A DNA stretch of 50,607 nucleotides from a virus (IMGVR_UViG_3300042554_001300:1-50607); one strand, 5' to 3'; positions 23,305-30,238 are shown, counted from the stretch's first letter. Translations and numbers: made by a program. The notes: generated from the sequence alone by a model not told the origin.

Positions 23305-23655
23305 TATACAGGGCCAGGATTGGGCCCACCCCCGCAGGGAGAGCAGTAGTCAGCAATGACGATAAGCGGAGACCCGAAGCCTACGCTAGCTTTTAAACGA
23401 CAGCAACTTTGCGTCCCTTTACAGAATCCCCGGGCCATACCCCGGTTACTCAGTATGGCGTACATGCCCGCGTTAGGTTTGGCATAGGCTAGTTGATACG
23501 GCCTCCCCTCCCGGGCGATTCCGGGAGGTTGATATTGGGTTATCATTGGTAAAGGTACAACAAAGGCTGGCCACCTCTACTAAAGGGCCGGGACAGGGTG
23601 ACAACTCAAGTTGGGGCTGGTGGGAACCAGTAGCCAACACTGTAGTTGAAATACA
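23305..23655 (+). other. Non-coding, highly structured stretch after tRNA-Val
   Basis: No credible gene on either strand. Hairpins are evident: GGGCC/GGCCC near 23311-23327, CCTCCCGG/CCGGGAGG at 23507-23528 with GCGATT loop, and CTGG/CCAG near 23620. It may be part of, or upstream relative to, the large RNA that follows. The only long minus-strand frame is rich in tRNA-antisense sequence and looks spurious. Confidence 0.6.
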
Positions 23656-23660
23656 ACAGG

Positions 23661-23689
23661 TTGACAGTGGCCTGGATAGTTGCTATAAT
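23661..23689 (+). promoter_or_regulatory. Consensus sigma70 promoter of the large RNA
   Basis: TTGACA at 23661-23666, 17 nt, TATAAT at 23684-23689. No gene follows for more than 1 kb; initiation is expected near 23696. Confidence 0.9.
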
Positions 23690-23710
23690 AATGGTATAGT
23701 AAGTAATAAG

Positions 23711-23784
23711 CATATTAGAACACATTACCGAACAGACAAATTGCAGCGGTACGCCAAAGCAGATGAGTAGTGTGTTCTAATATG
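23711..23784 (+). ncRNA. Copy 2 of the recurrent pseudoknot-like RNA motif, first element of the large RNA
   Basis: Perfect 14-bp stem (CATATTAGAACACA with TGTGTTCTAATATG) encloses CGAACAGACAAAT, TGC, loop, GCA and GATGA. TACCG (23726-23730) pairs with CGGTA (23747-23751), a compensated version of TGCCG/CGGCA in copy 1. It begins about 15 nt from the predicted transcript 5' end. Confidence 0.7.
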
Positions 23785-23858
23785 GTTAGAGCAAGGGTGG
23801 TATGTAGTCGTTCTCTAAGCGACGAGGACTGGGATTCCCTGGCCAGCAACACTGGCAC

Positions 23859-23927
23859 CATATTGAAGCACATTTTATCAGGGCAGTATTGTTCAGCGGT
23901 TTATAGCCGTAAGTGTGTTTCAATATG
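23859..23927 (+). repeat. Shared-stem hairpin 1 of the large RNA
   Basis: Arms CATATTGAAGCACA (23859-23872) and TGTGTTTCAATATG (23914-23927) pair over 14 bp with one G-U. The enclosed insert differs from the other copies. Confidence 0.88.
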
Positions 23928-24060
23928 GTAGAATTGATGGGTGGAGATAGCGTCTCCCTTAACTGGTGGCCCGGTAATCGGGGAACTGCCCTTCTGAAAC
24001 AGTGGAGGGAGAAATACAGGCGGAACAGTGACGCTATTGACAGACGGGAAAGACCGTCAC

Positions 24061-24143
24061 CATATTGAAGCACATTTTGATGCCTATAAGGCAACAGAGT
24101 TGATCGCCTGTTGTACGGTGTGTGATGGGTGTGTTTCAATATG
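24061..24143 (+). repeat. Shared-stem hairpin 2 of the large RNA
   Basis: The same arms at 24061-24074 and 24130-24143 around a different 55-nt insert, which has its own internal hairpin (GGCAACAG with CTGTTG). Confidence 0.88.
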
Positions 24144-24266
24144 GTGAGTAGGAAGTAACCGTGAGCCGACTTGGTGAGGTTGCAGACTAAAGATCAACTT
24201 CGACCGCGTAGATAGTCCGGACTATCGTTTGAAACGGAAGATGCATCCATCCCCTGCCCTACTGGC

Positions 24267-24350
24267 CATATTGAAGCACATACAGTTCCGCCCGATAGTA
24301 AGGGAGATAGCGACTAGCGTTGAAGGACTGTTTAAGTGTGTTTCAATATG
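24267..24350 (+). repeat. Shared-stem hairpin 3 of the large RNA
   Basis: The same arms at 24267-24280 and 24337-24350 around a third distinct insert (ACAGTTC ... GGACTGT closes it). Confidence 0.88.
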
Positions 24351-24715
24351 GTAGATGGTCGTTGTTAAAGGTGGGTATTCAGAGTATCCGTTCCTGAAAG
24401 GTGCAAATCCTGAAAGTATAGTCGGGCGAGAAGGCCGGGTAATCCGAGGAGATCAACCAAGGGCTATATGCATAGTGCCAGGTAACAAAAACATTGACCA
24501 GCCATTCCTAAAAAAATTAGTCCCGCTACACTTGTTGCCACAATCCCTAGTGGTTAGCAGTGCTCCCAGAGCGAGGCGGGTGTAAGCCCCGTCATTAAAA
24601 ATATGCGAGTGATAGTGGACTTCGCATAGGGATATCTAGACTTGAGGACTGTCGTCCAAGACACAGAAGACTATGGACCTGGGTTTTAGGGAATTCAGGT
24701 CCATACCCAGACAAT

Positions 24716-24754
24716 CGCGGGTTGCCATAGTGGCACGGCGGTCTCATAAACCGT
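24716..24754 (+). tRNA. Initiator tRNA-fMet (CAT), 5' half of a split gene
   Basis: Begins CGCGGGTTG; C1 faces A72 of the 3' half, the mismatch typical of bacterial initiator tRNA. The anticodon arm GCGGT CTCATAA ACCGT gives CAT. The gene is interrupted straight after the anticodon stem by a minus-strand endonuclease gene. It would be functional only if an intron is spliced out. Confidence 0.72.
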
Positions 24755-25516
24755 TTAGGAACAAGGAGCATTACCTTGGCCCGCTACCATTACAATGGTT
24801 TCAAACGCAGATTTTGGTGTGTAATGCCTATCCTCGAACACTAGTACTTTCCATCCAATTGAAGTAAGTTGATCATATTTAATCTTATCTCTAGTTTGAA
24901 CTTGTAGTAACGAATGATTTTTGTGTGGCATCGATTGATAATGCCAGGGTCCATTCCACAATATTGCCGCCTTAATATCGTCGATAATGATATCTGCGTC
25001 CCATCCATTTATTAAAGATTGATTGTGCCTGACAGATTTGAAATAATCTTTACACAAGTTATATAACACTATTTCATCTTTGGATCGTCTTATTTGCTGT
25101 GAGGCAGATTTTTTGCCTCCAAATTGAAATCTGTTTTGTAGACATTTATTAGAACAAGTTACTCTATGTGATCCTTTAATAATAGTGTTACATACTGAAC
25201 ACCACGATATCTTTGAATATAATTTAGGTTTTTGATTTTTCCCTCTATTAGAATTAAGAGATATCCGAGATGGATGACCCGACGGTCTAAGTTTACTGTT
25301 AAATATCGCAGCACATGAATGATTACAAAATTTGTTTGGTTTGAATATAGCACTGCTACACTGTAGACAACTCTCGGTTGGGAGTTTCGGAGGCGTATTA
25401 AGTCTTCTTAACGCATTACCAAATTTAGCACTACACGACTTAGAGCAAAATTTTCCTAGTGATCCGGGACCAACTGAGAAACTGATATGACATTGTTGAC
25501 AAGTTGAAGTTCGCAT
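24755..25516 (-). CDS. Vsr/EDxHD-like homing endonuclease with zinc ribbons, inserted in tRNA-fMet
   Basis: 253 residues on the minus strand. Four Cys clusters (CQQCH, CSKSCSAKF, CLQCS, CNHSCAAIF, later CSVCN and CSNKCL) form N-terminal zinc ribbons. The C-terminal nuclease domain shows INGWDADIIIDDIKAAILWN, GPWHYQ and GWKVLVFEDRHY, a Vsr-like/EDxHD pattern with D, E and H residues. Its stop codon abuts the fMet 5' half and its start lies about 75 nt from the 3' half. A perfect minus-strand TATAAATA box at 25522 precedes the ATG by 5 nt. Probably an intron- or tRNA-located homing gene. Confidence 0.8.
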   Translation of the reverse strand: MRTSTCQQCHISFSVGPGSLGKFCSKSCSAKFGNALRRLNTPPKLPTESCLQCSSAIFKPNKFCNHSCAAIFNSKLRPSGHPSRISLNSNRGKNQKPKLYSKISWCSVCNTIIKGSHRVTCSNKCLQNRFQFGGKKSASQQIRRSKDEIVLYNLCKDYFKSVRHNQSLINGWDADIIIDDIKAAILWNGPWHYQSMPHKNHSLLQVQTRDKIKYDQLTSIGWKVLVFEDRHYTPKSAFETIVMVAGQGNAPCS

Positions 25517-25521
25517 ATTAG

Positions 25522-25529
25522 TATTTATA
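25522..25529 (-). promoter_or_regulatory. Perfect T4-like late promoter TATAAATA for the minus-strand endonuclease
   Basis: TATAAATA reads on the minus strand, followed by 5 nt and the ATG. No SD is present, so the mRNA may be leaderless. Confidence 0.72.
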
Positions 25530-25587
25530 GCAAGCTATAAATTTTGGTGAAACTCCACCTTCCGCAACCAACTAAAGCTCGAATCGT

Positions 25588-25616
25588 TCTAGGTTCGACT
25601 CCTAGACCCGCAACCA
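25588..25616 (+). tRNA. Initiator tRNA-fMet, 3' half of a split gene
   Basis: T-arm CTAGG TTCGACT CCTAG, acceptor ACCCGCA complementary to the 5' half at 24716 (with C1-A72), and encoded ACCA. The exact 5' boundary of this exon is uncertain, because the variable-loop junction cannot be placed by eye. Confidence 0.7.
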
Positions 25617-25618
25617 TG

Positions 25619-26002
25619 TTATTTCAAGTTGTTTAAGACTTGACCAAACATCACAGAAATATGTTCAGGATGGTTCTCCATCTTAACCGAAGTCACTGAA
25701 ATCATGGGTTTAATATTGCCCATGATTTCAGGCATGGGCGTAGGAATAGGTGTAATATTGCCTTCGGTGGGCGGTACTGGACATATCCAAATATTTCCAT
25801 TTACACGATAGCACAAATTACCGTCTAAGATTTCTTCTGCCAAGGGTGTATCATACCAGATGATCCAGTTTTTGTGATGTGGATACCATGTGTACCAGTA
25901 GTAGCCATCGTAGTTGTTGACTGCGCTGGTGGATATGGCTGCATTGACATTGCACCACATTGGGCTGGTATTTGGATAATGTATGTTAGCTGAGTGTTCC
26001 AT
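25619..26002 (-). CDS. Small aromatic-rich virion-like protein
   Basis: 127 residues, MEHSANIHYPNTSPMWCNVN onward, with a Tyr/Trp-rich core (YDGYYWYTWYPHHKNWIIWY) and a proline-rich linker (TPIPTPMPE). The aromatic-rich part resembles small tail or decoration proteins, but I do not recognise a family. It is the last gene of the minus-strand structural block, downstream of the fibre gene at 26016. Confidence 0.55.
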   Translation of the reverse strand: MEHSANIHYPNTSPMWCNVNAAISTSAVNNYDGYYWYTWYPHHKNWIIWYDTPLAEEILDGNLCYRVNGNIWICPVPPTEGNITPIPTPMPEIMGNIKPMISVTSVKMENHPEHISVMFGQVLNNLK

Positions 26003-26015
26003 TTATGCTTTCCTA

Positions 26016-26651
26016 TTAAATTATACGCCATGAACCGGCGCGAAATACTACACTGACAGCTTGAAATGGCACACCTATGACATAAGTGGCTTTGCCGTCA
26101 ATTAACTCGCCAATTTGTGGGCTTATGGTGATCTTACCAGATCCTTGGCCGTATTCGTCTTTGATAGTGTAGACACGACCAGCAATGCCATTGGGCAAGG
26201 TGATTGTAACTGCCCCTGCTGAGTATACACCAATGTATTCATCTGTGATTGATGCTGTGTAGCTGGTGGTAGTACCATAGACATTGATCAAGTCAGCGCC
26301 ATAACTGCTGATTATGATATCACCGGTGTTGCCAGTTATGCTGATACCAGCACCGGCTGTCAAGCTAGTAACACCAGTATTATAGATAGTAAATCCTGCT
26401 GCTGGGCCTGAGGTAATGACATTGCCTAATGTGATACCTGCATTGCCTGCTACAGGAGTAATACTGGTGACAACACTGGCACCATTAAGAGACAAATTAC
26501 CAGTGACGCTGATATCAGCAAAGGTAACCGAACTGTTGGTGTTGAGGTCTTGTGGAACACTAATTACGCCATCAACTGTGACATCTATATTGCCACCTAC
26601 GCGAACTACACCGTAGTCTAGTTTACTGGTGGCTGAAGCTAAGTAACTCAT
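26016..26651 (-). CDS. Tail-fibre-like protein with a C-terminal domain shared with the collagen-like protein
   Basis: 211 residues. An N-terminal beta-repeat region of tail-fibre type (SVTFADISVTGNLSLNGASV, then NAGITLG, SLTAGAGISITG) is followed by a ~75-residue C-terminal domain: YIGVYSAGAVTITLPNGIAG, then GKITISPQIGELIDGKATYV and AVSVVFRAGSWRII. The gene at 26913 ends in a recognisable paralogous domain. The pattern is typical of fibre or decoration proteins. The gene has an SD-like GGAGAAA before its ATG. Confidence 0.75.
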   Translation of the reverse strand: MSYLASATSKLDYGVVRVGGNIDVTVDGVISVPQDLNTNSSVTFADISVTGNLSLNGASVVTSITPVAGNAGITLGNVITSGPAAGFTIYNTGVTSLTAGAGISITGNTGDIIISSYGADLINVYGTTTSYTASITDEYIGVYSAGAVTITLPNGIAGRVYTIKDEYGQGSGKITISPQIGELIDGKATYVIGVPFQAVSVVFRAGSWRII

Positions 26652-26663
26652 CTATTTCTCCTG

Positions 26664-26903
26664 TTAGTAAGGGCGACCAATATTGTTAATATTGGCGATT
26701 TGATTTACTCCGGCCATCCAGCCAGCATTGTAGATACTTTGATTGTTGTAGCCGATTTGGCTACCATAGACGCCACCTGGGTAATACGGTGGATAATAGG
26801 GGCCAGGATAGCCACAACCATAATAACCGCAGCGGTCATAATAGCCGTATGGGCGTCGTCCTGGATACCTGTCTAAAAATTTACGATATGTATAGTAATC
26901 CAT
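26664..26903 (-). CDS. Tyr/Gly/Pro-rich low-complexity protein
   Basis: 79 residues in which tyrosine, glycine and proline dominate (YYGCGYPGPYYPPYYPGGVY), with a helical start MDYYTYRKFLDRYPG and an Asn-rich end. It looks disordered and sticky, perhaps a surface-adhesive or capsid-decorating peptide. AAGGAG precedes the ATG (minus strand). It sits between two fibre-like genes. Confidence 0.6.
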   Translation of the reverse strand: MDYYTYRKFLDRYPGRRPYGYYDRCGYYGCGYPGPYYPPYYPGGVYGSQIGYNNQSIYNAGWMAGVNQIANINNIGRPY

Positions 26904-26912
26904 GTGTGCTCC

Positions 26913-27563
26913 TTAAACAATATGCCATGTGCCACCTCGCGATAAGACATTTACCGATTGGTATGGTACTTCTATGACATAGGTTGAGGAGCCATCAATA
27001 TTTGATCCTGCTGGAGCAGCCACAGTTACTTTGCGGTTGCCCAGTGGTGGGCCCATTTCAGCCTTTACAATAATTTCTGTACAATCTGGAGGATTGTTGG
27101 GAAGTGTGATAGTAGTCGGTCCAAGACTATTAACACCAATATAATAATCATCCACCGTAGCAACATAGTCTTGTGAAACCAAACGAGCCGAGCACTCACA
27201 ACTACAGTTTCCAGTCGCGCCAGTAGCTCCTGCAGGGCCTGGCGGTCCCTCTGGACCTGTTGCGCCAGTTGCTCCACTCGCTCCTCCACCCTCGCCGGCT
27301 GGTCCTGTAGCGCCTGTCGCGCCTGCTGGTCCCTCTGGACCTGTTGCACCTGTTGCTCCAGGTGGGCAAGGATCGCATCCCGTGGATCCGTCTGTGGTTC
27401 CTTGGTGTTGGGTGACTGATTGTGTTCCGGGTGGTTCAAGTGTGCCTCCTGCTTGTATATAGGCACGCACCAAGTCGATTTCACTGTTAGATAACAGTTC
27501 TCTGCGACTGAACTTAGCTAAGACCTGCTTGAGATAGATAAGGTCACGGTTTTGGCTGGACAT
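26913..27563 (-). CDS. Collagen-like fibre protein
   Basis: 216 residues. A short helical N-terminus, then about 20 Gly-X-Y triplets (GATGATGPEGPAGATGATG and similar, interrupted once by GEGGGASG), then a Cys-containing hinge (CSCECSARL). The C-terminal domain (YIGVNSLGPTTITLPN ... SSTYVIEVPYQSVNVLSRGG) is shared with the protein at 26016. Collagen-like repeats form trimeric phage fibres. The start overlaps the next upstream gene by 20 bp. Confidence 0.85.
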   Translation of the reverse strand: MSSQNRDLIYLKQVLAKFSRRELLSNSEIDLVRAYIQAGGTLEPPGTQSVTQHQGTTDGSTGCDPCPPGATGATGPEGPAGATGATGPAGEGGGASGATGATGPEGPPGPAGATGATGNCSCECSARLVSQDYVATVDDYYIGVNSLGPTTITLPNNPPDCTEIIVKAEMGPPLGNRKVTVAAPAGSNIDGSSTYVIEVPYQSVNVLSRGGTWHIV

Positions 27564-27990
27564 TGGTGGTATCCTTAAAATATTGCCAGATGCGACCGCC
27601 GAATCCTGCCGGGGCTGCTGGCTCTACTTTGATCTCGGGTTCCACATGTTCCTCAGGTATTGGGGGCACAGGTTCCTGTAATTGAACTTCAGGTTCGGGT
27701 AGTTGCTGTTCTGGTTCTGGTTGGGGTTCTGGTACTGCGGGGGTATCTGTACTAGGCGGTCTAGTTGAGGTAGTAACAGCAACATTGGCGTCATGGTCAC
27801 AGTCCTCTATTATGGTATTAGTTATAGTCAGGTCACGATCATCAATTACAGTGCCTTGACTTAGAGTTTGTTGGATTGAACCAACATCATACTCGCCTGA
27901 GGTTGAAGCAAATCTAGTGTCGTTGGGCACATAGGCCTTGCGAGCTAGAGCAAACTTCATGGCAATCAGTTTCATCTCAATCGAGTTCAC
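27544..27990 (-). CDS. Protein with a Pro/Glu-rich disordered tail
   Basis: 148 residues. A helical N-terminus (MNSIEMKLIAMKFALARKAY) is followed by a polar segment and a long Pro-Glu-rich tail (PEPQPEPEQQLPEPEVQLQE). The GTG start is chosen because CTGGAG lies about 6 nt upstream. It overlaps the collagen-like gene and probably acts as a flexible virion linker; no family is recognised. Confidence 0.6.
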   Translation of the reverse strand: MNSIEMKLIAMKFALARKAYVPNDTRFASTSGEYDVGSIQQTLSQGTVIDDRDLTITNTIIEDCDHDANVAVTTSTRPPSTDTPAVPEPQPEPEQQLPEPEVQLQEPVPPIPEEHVEPEIKVEPAAPAGFGGRIWQYFKDTTNVQPKP

Positions 27991-28006
27991 AGTGTTCTCC
28001 AGTTAT

Positions 28007-28033
28007 GCAGTGGGCCCTTGTGAGGCCCACTGC
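28007..28033. other. 10-bp perfect hairpin between minus-strand genes
   Basis: GCAGTGGGCC / GGCCCACTGC with a 7-nt loop. There is no T-run, so it is more likely a processing or stability hairpin than a terminator. Confidence 0.6.
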
Positions 28034-28056
28034 CTAGTACTACAATTGACTAATTC

Positions 28057-28662
28057 TTAGCGAACGTTGTTGCTAGTCGAAGATTGACCAACTCCGGCCA
28101 TGGTGCCGAAGTTTACCATTCCTTGACGAGTCTCTTGTAGTTGGCTCTGGAATGCGTTTAGCTGGCTAGCTACTGCATTAAATTGGCCGTCGTTGTGGCG
28201 ACCCCACCAGTAGCGACCACCTTCTAGCGCACCAACCAACTCGGTATTACGCTCAACCAATTGACGGTTAAGACTGTCATCGTTGAGTTGACGGATAAGA
28301 TTTTGTGTGATCTGGTTGCCAGCATCAATCTTATCGCTCAAGTAGGTGCTCTGCTTGGCTAGCTCAATCTGTGTCTTTAGTGCGTTGATTTCAGCGTCTT
28401 TGGCTGCGCCCATAAATCCGGCAACCATTGCCTGCTGTGCTGAAATAACCTGAGCACGGATATCTTGTGTATCACGAGCTACAGTCATAAACTGAGCATT
28501 CACTACATCTTCAAATGCGTCAATTTGTTGGCTGTTGGCACGCTCTAAACCGTTGATACCGGACTGGGTCGTAAAATCGCCCTTCATACCTTCTTTGATA
28601 ATTTCGTTGGTATGTACTTCACTTTCACGACGAATGTCGCTCAACATATCTTCTACTGCCAT
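28057..28662 (-). CDS. Helical, coiled-coil virion-like protein
   Basis: 201 residues, almost wholly helical (MAVEDMLSDIRRESEVHTNE onward), with Gln-rich heptad stretches such as KTQIELAKQSTYLSDKIDAG and a C-terminal LNAFQSQLQETRQGM. It probably forms a trimeric or fibrous virion component. It heads the minus-strand block; its leader carries a nested inverted repeat (28678-28733). TAGGAG precedes the ATG. Confidence 0.65.
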   Translation of the reverse strand: MAVEDMLSDIRRESEVHTNEIIKEGMKGDFTTQSGINGLERANSQQIDAFEDVVNAQFMTVARDTQDIRAQVISAQQAMVAGFMGAAKDAEINALKTQIELAKQSTYLSDKIDAGNQITQNLIRQLNDDSLNRQLVERNTELVGALEGGRYWWGRHNDGQFNAVASQLNAFQSQLQETRQGMVNFGTMAGVGQSSTSNNVR

Positions 28663-28677
28663 TTTAGTCTCCTAAGT

Positions 28678-28733
28678 TTTTATGAGAGTTGTTATCGATA
28701 ACATCTTCCTAATGTTTTACTGCTCTCATAAAA
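28678..28733 (-). repeat. Nested inverted repeat in the leader of the minus-strand block
   Basis: Outer arms TTTTATGAGAG and CTCTCATAAAA (11 bp) enclose a perfect 14-nt palindrome TGTTATCGATAACA at 28690-28703. The palindrome has the look of an operator; the outer stem could be an RNA hairpin. Confidence 0.65.
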
Positions 28734-28779
28734 TACTTAAAGAGAAATCAGGCCATTTTTACCACGCATTCAGTCTAGG

Positions 28780-28998
28780 CTAGACTAGAGTATAACTTTT
28801 AGCAAATAAGGCTAATTGAGTACGGTTGCGTACTCCAAACTTCTTTAGGATTGAACTCATATGTAATTTTACTGTGCTTTCGCTGATGTGCAGCATACGA
28901 GCGATGTTTTTATTGCTAACACCGCGAGTGACTATGATATCTAAGATCTGTCGTTGGCGTGGGGTAAGGGTAATTTTTACTTCGGTTCCGGGCAACAT
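28780..28998 (-). CDS. LuxR-type (GerE) HTH regulator, single domain
   Basis: 72 residues. LTPRQRQILDIIVTRGVSNK followed by IARMLHISESTVKLHMSSIL is a complete LuxR C-terminal HTH with no sensing domain. A candidate late-stage regulator; it could control the adjacent minus-strand block through the palindrome at 28690. Reading from the ATG at 28998 uses a GGGAGAAT SD. The 243 bp up to the next gene hold the divergent promoter region. Confidence 0.85.
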   Translation of the reverse strand: MLPGTEVKITLTPRQRQILDIIVTRGVSNKNIARMLHISESTVKLHMSSILKKFGVRNRTQLALFAKSYTLV

Positions 28999-29181
28999 GC
29001 GATTCTCCCAACATGTATTAGTATATAACAGAATTTAGGCTTTTGTTGGATGTAGTTTAGTACAGACTATACTTCAGTTGGTACTACAACTTAAAATAAT
29101 TTTAACTCCTATAAGTATTCTATTGTACGCGGTATTCATTGAGAAGTATACTAATTCGAGCTAGATACTCGAAATAATTAG

Positions 29182-29210
29182 TTGACAAATAAATCCCGAT
29201 ATCGTATATT
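29182..29210 (+). promoter_or_regulatory. Sigma70-like promoter
   Basis: TTGACA at 29182-29187, 17 nt, TATATT at 29205-29210; serves the winged-helix gene at 29242. Confidence 0.8.
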
Positions 29211-29241
29211 ATAGTTGTGTTGATACCCAAAGACTGTCAAA

Positions 29242-29607
29242 ATGAAACATGACTCCAGCTTAGTAGAATTTTATTTTAGGTTTCGTGCTATGATCACGGC
29301 TCTAAAAACCTTGCCTACACAGGTACCAAAAGGCTCAGAAGATGTGCTCAATGCTGTTGGCTTTGAACACCTCAGAGGTCAAAGCCCTACTGTGCTCAGT
29401 GTCATGGCCAAGAGTGATTTAGGTAGTCCGGCTACCATACACAAACATCTACACAATTTGAGACGAGCAGGTTTCTTGACCATTGCCACATGTGAATACG
29501 ACATGAGAGTAAAGAATATCACAGTCACTGATCAAGGACTTAGACATTTCACTCGCTGTGCTGATTTTGCCCAAGCCCTAATTAGAAATCTAGACTTGAA
29601 CAGTTGA
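29242..29607 (+). CDS. Winged-helix (MarR-like) regulator
   Basis: 121 residues. LGSPATIHKHLHNLRRAGFL followed by TIATCEYDMRVKNITVTDQG is a recognition helix and wing of MarR/ArsR type. AAAGACTGTCAAA precedes the ATG without a strong SD. It is divergent from the LuxR-type gene, so the pair may act as an early/late switch; that is inference. Confidence 0.7.
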   Translation: MKHDSSLVEFYFRFRAMITALKTLPTQVPKGSEDVLNAVGFEHLRGQSPTVLSVMAKSDLGSPATIHKHLHNLRRAGFLTIATCEYDMRVKNITVTDQGLRHFTRCADFAQALIRNLDLNS

Positions 29608-29632
29608 CTGTAGACGAAATTGATCGTATAAT
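29604..29632 (+). promoter_or_regulatory. Sigma70-like promoter
   Basis: TTGACT at 29604-29609, 17 nt, TATAAT at 29627-29632. Initiation near 29639 leaves almost no leader before the ATG at 29642. Confidence 0.75.
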
Positions 29633-29641
29633 AGCTGTATT

Positions 29642-30049
29642 ATGAAAACACAAGATCCTGTATTCAGTATCACTCGCAACGATCTAGATTGGTCATATAC
29701 TAGAGGCACCGGTGCAGGTGGACAGAAGCGAAACAAGACCAGCTCGGCTGTTCATTGTACTCACCGTCCAAGTGGTGCTCATGGCTATTCAGAAGCAAGC
29801 CGTAGTCAACTTGAAAATCGCCAAGAGGCATTTCGCAAGATGGCCGAGTCGGACAGGTTCCAGCGTTGGGCCAAGTTGGAATACCAACGCAGAACTGGTG
29901 AACTCTTAGAAGCTGAACGCAGACTAGAACAGGAATTGCGTCGGGTCAAGATTGAAGTAAAGATTGATGGAAAATGGACAGAAGTAACGGCGGATCAATT
30001 AGTAGATGATCCTGATTTGTTTGACACTAGTTTTTTGCAAGATAAGTAA
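29642..30049 (+). CDS. RF-1-domain (GGQ) release or ribosome-rescue factor
   Basis: 135 residues. SYTRGTGAGGQKRNKTSSAV contains the universal GGQ peptidyl-tRNA hydrolysis motif, followed by THRPSGAHGYSEASRSQLEN. A basic helical tail rich in Arg/Glu continues, but there is no stop-codon-recognition domain. The protein is the size of ArfB/ICT1 rescue factors, which release stalled ribosomes. It immediately precedes two tRNAs and peptide deformylase, which supports a translation role. Confidence 0.85.
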   Translation: MKTQDPVFSITRNDLDWSYTRGTGAGGQKRNKTSSAVHCTHRPSGAHGYSEASRSQLENRQEAFRKMAESDRFQRWAKLEYQRRTGELLEAERRLEQELRRVKIEVKIDGKWTEVTADQLVDDPDLFDTSFLQDK

Positions 30050-30057
30050 CAGACACC

Positions 30058-30135
30058 CTCGGATTAGTTCAGCCTGGTTAGAATGCCTGCTTTGGGAGCA
30101 GGAGGTCGAGAGTTCGAATCCCTCATCCGAGACCA
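30058..30135 (+). tRNA. tRNA-Pro (TGG)
   Basis: Acceptor CTCGGAT/ATCCGAG, anticodon stem CCTGC/GCAGG with loop TTTGGGA, encoded CCA. Confidence 0.95.
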
Positions 30136-30153
30136 AGACATAAGTAGTAAAAT

Positions 30154-30228
30154 GCGGGTATAATTCAGGGGTAGAATGTTTCCTTGCCAAGGAAAATGTC
30201 GTCGGTTCGAATCCGACTACCCGCTCCA
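30154..30228 (+). tRNA. tRNA-Gly (GCC)
   Basis: Acceptor GCGGGTA/TACCCGC, anticodon stem TTTCC/GGAAA with loop TTGCCAA, encoded CCA. Confidence 0.95.
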
Positions 30229-30238
30229 CTTTAATTGT

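Larger units (their letters stand above)
23697..24705 (+). ncRNA. Large ornate structured RNA candidate (GOLLD/ROOL-like), ~1 kb
   Basis: About 1,000 nt with a dedicated promoter, no ORF with coding character, and dense nested hairpins, including four long-stem elements at 23711, 23859, 24061 and 24267. A 9-bp hairpin at 24673-24704 (ATGGACCTG/CAGGTCCAT) closes it. GOLLD and ROOL RNAs are known to lie next to tRNA genes in phages and have this size. I cannot match the consensus by eye, so identity with either class is inference; a new class is equally possible. Confidence 0.65.

Noticed and set aside
23247-23546. Minus-strand ORF after tRNA-Val
   Set aside because: It starts in the tRNA-Val antisense strand, lacks an SD and lies on GC-rich hairpins; composition is not protein-like.
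23305-23655. Possible tmRNA
   Set aside because: A short frame resembling a tag end (AYASF-stop) is present, but there is no tRNA-like acceptor domain, T-arm or CCA end.
23859-24350. CRISPR array
   Set aside because: The repeated units are inverted arms of hairpins, not direct repeats with constant-length spacers, and no cas gene is present.
24755-25590. Confident group I intron in tRNA-fMet
   Set aside because: Split tRNA geometry invites it, but the endonuclease stop abuts the 5' exon and I cannot find the conserved core elements; left as a question.
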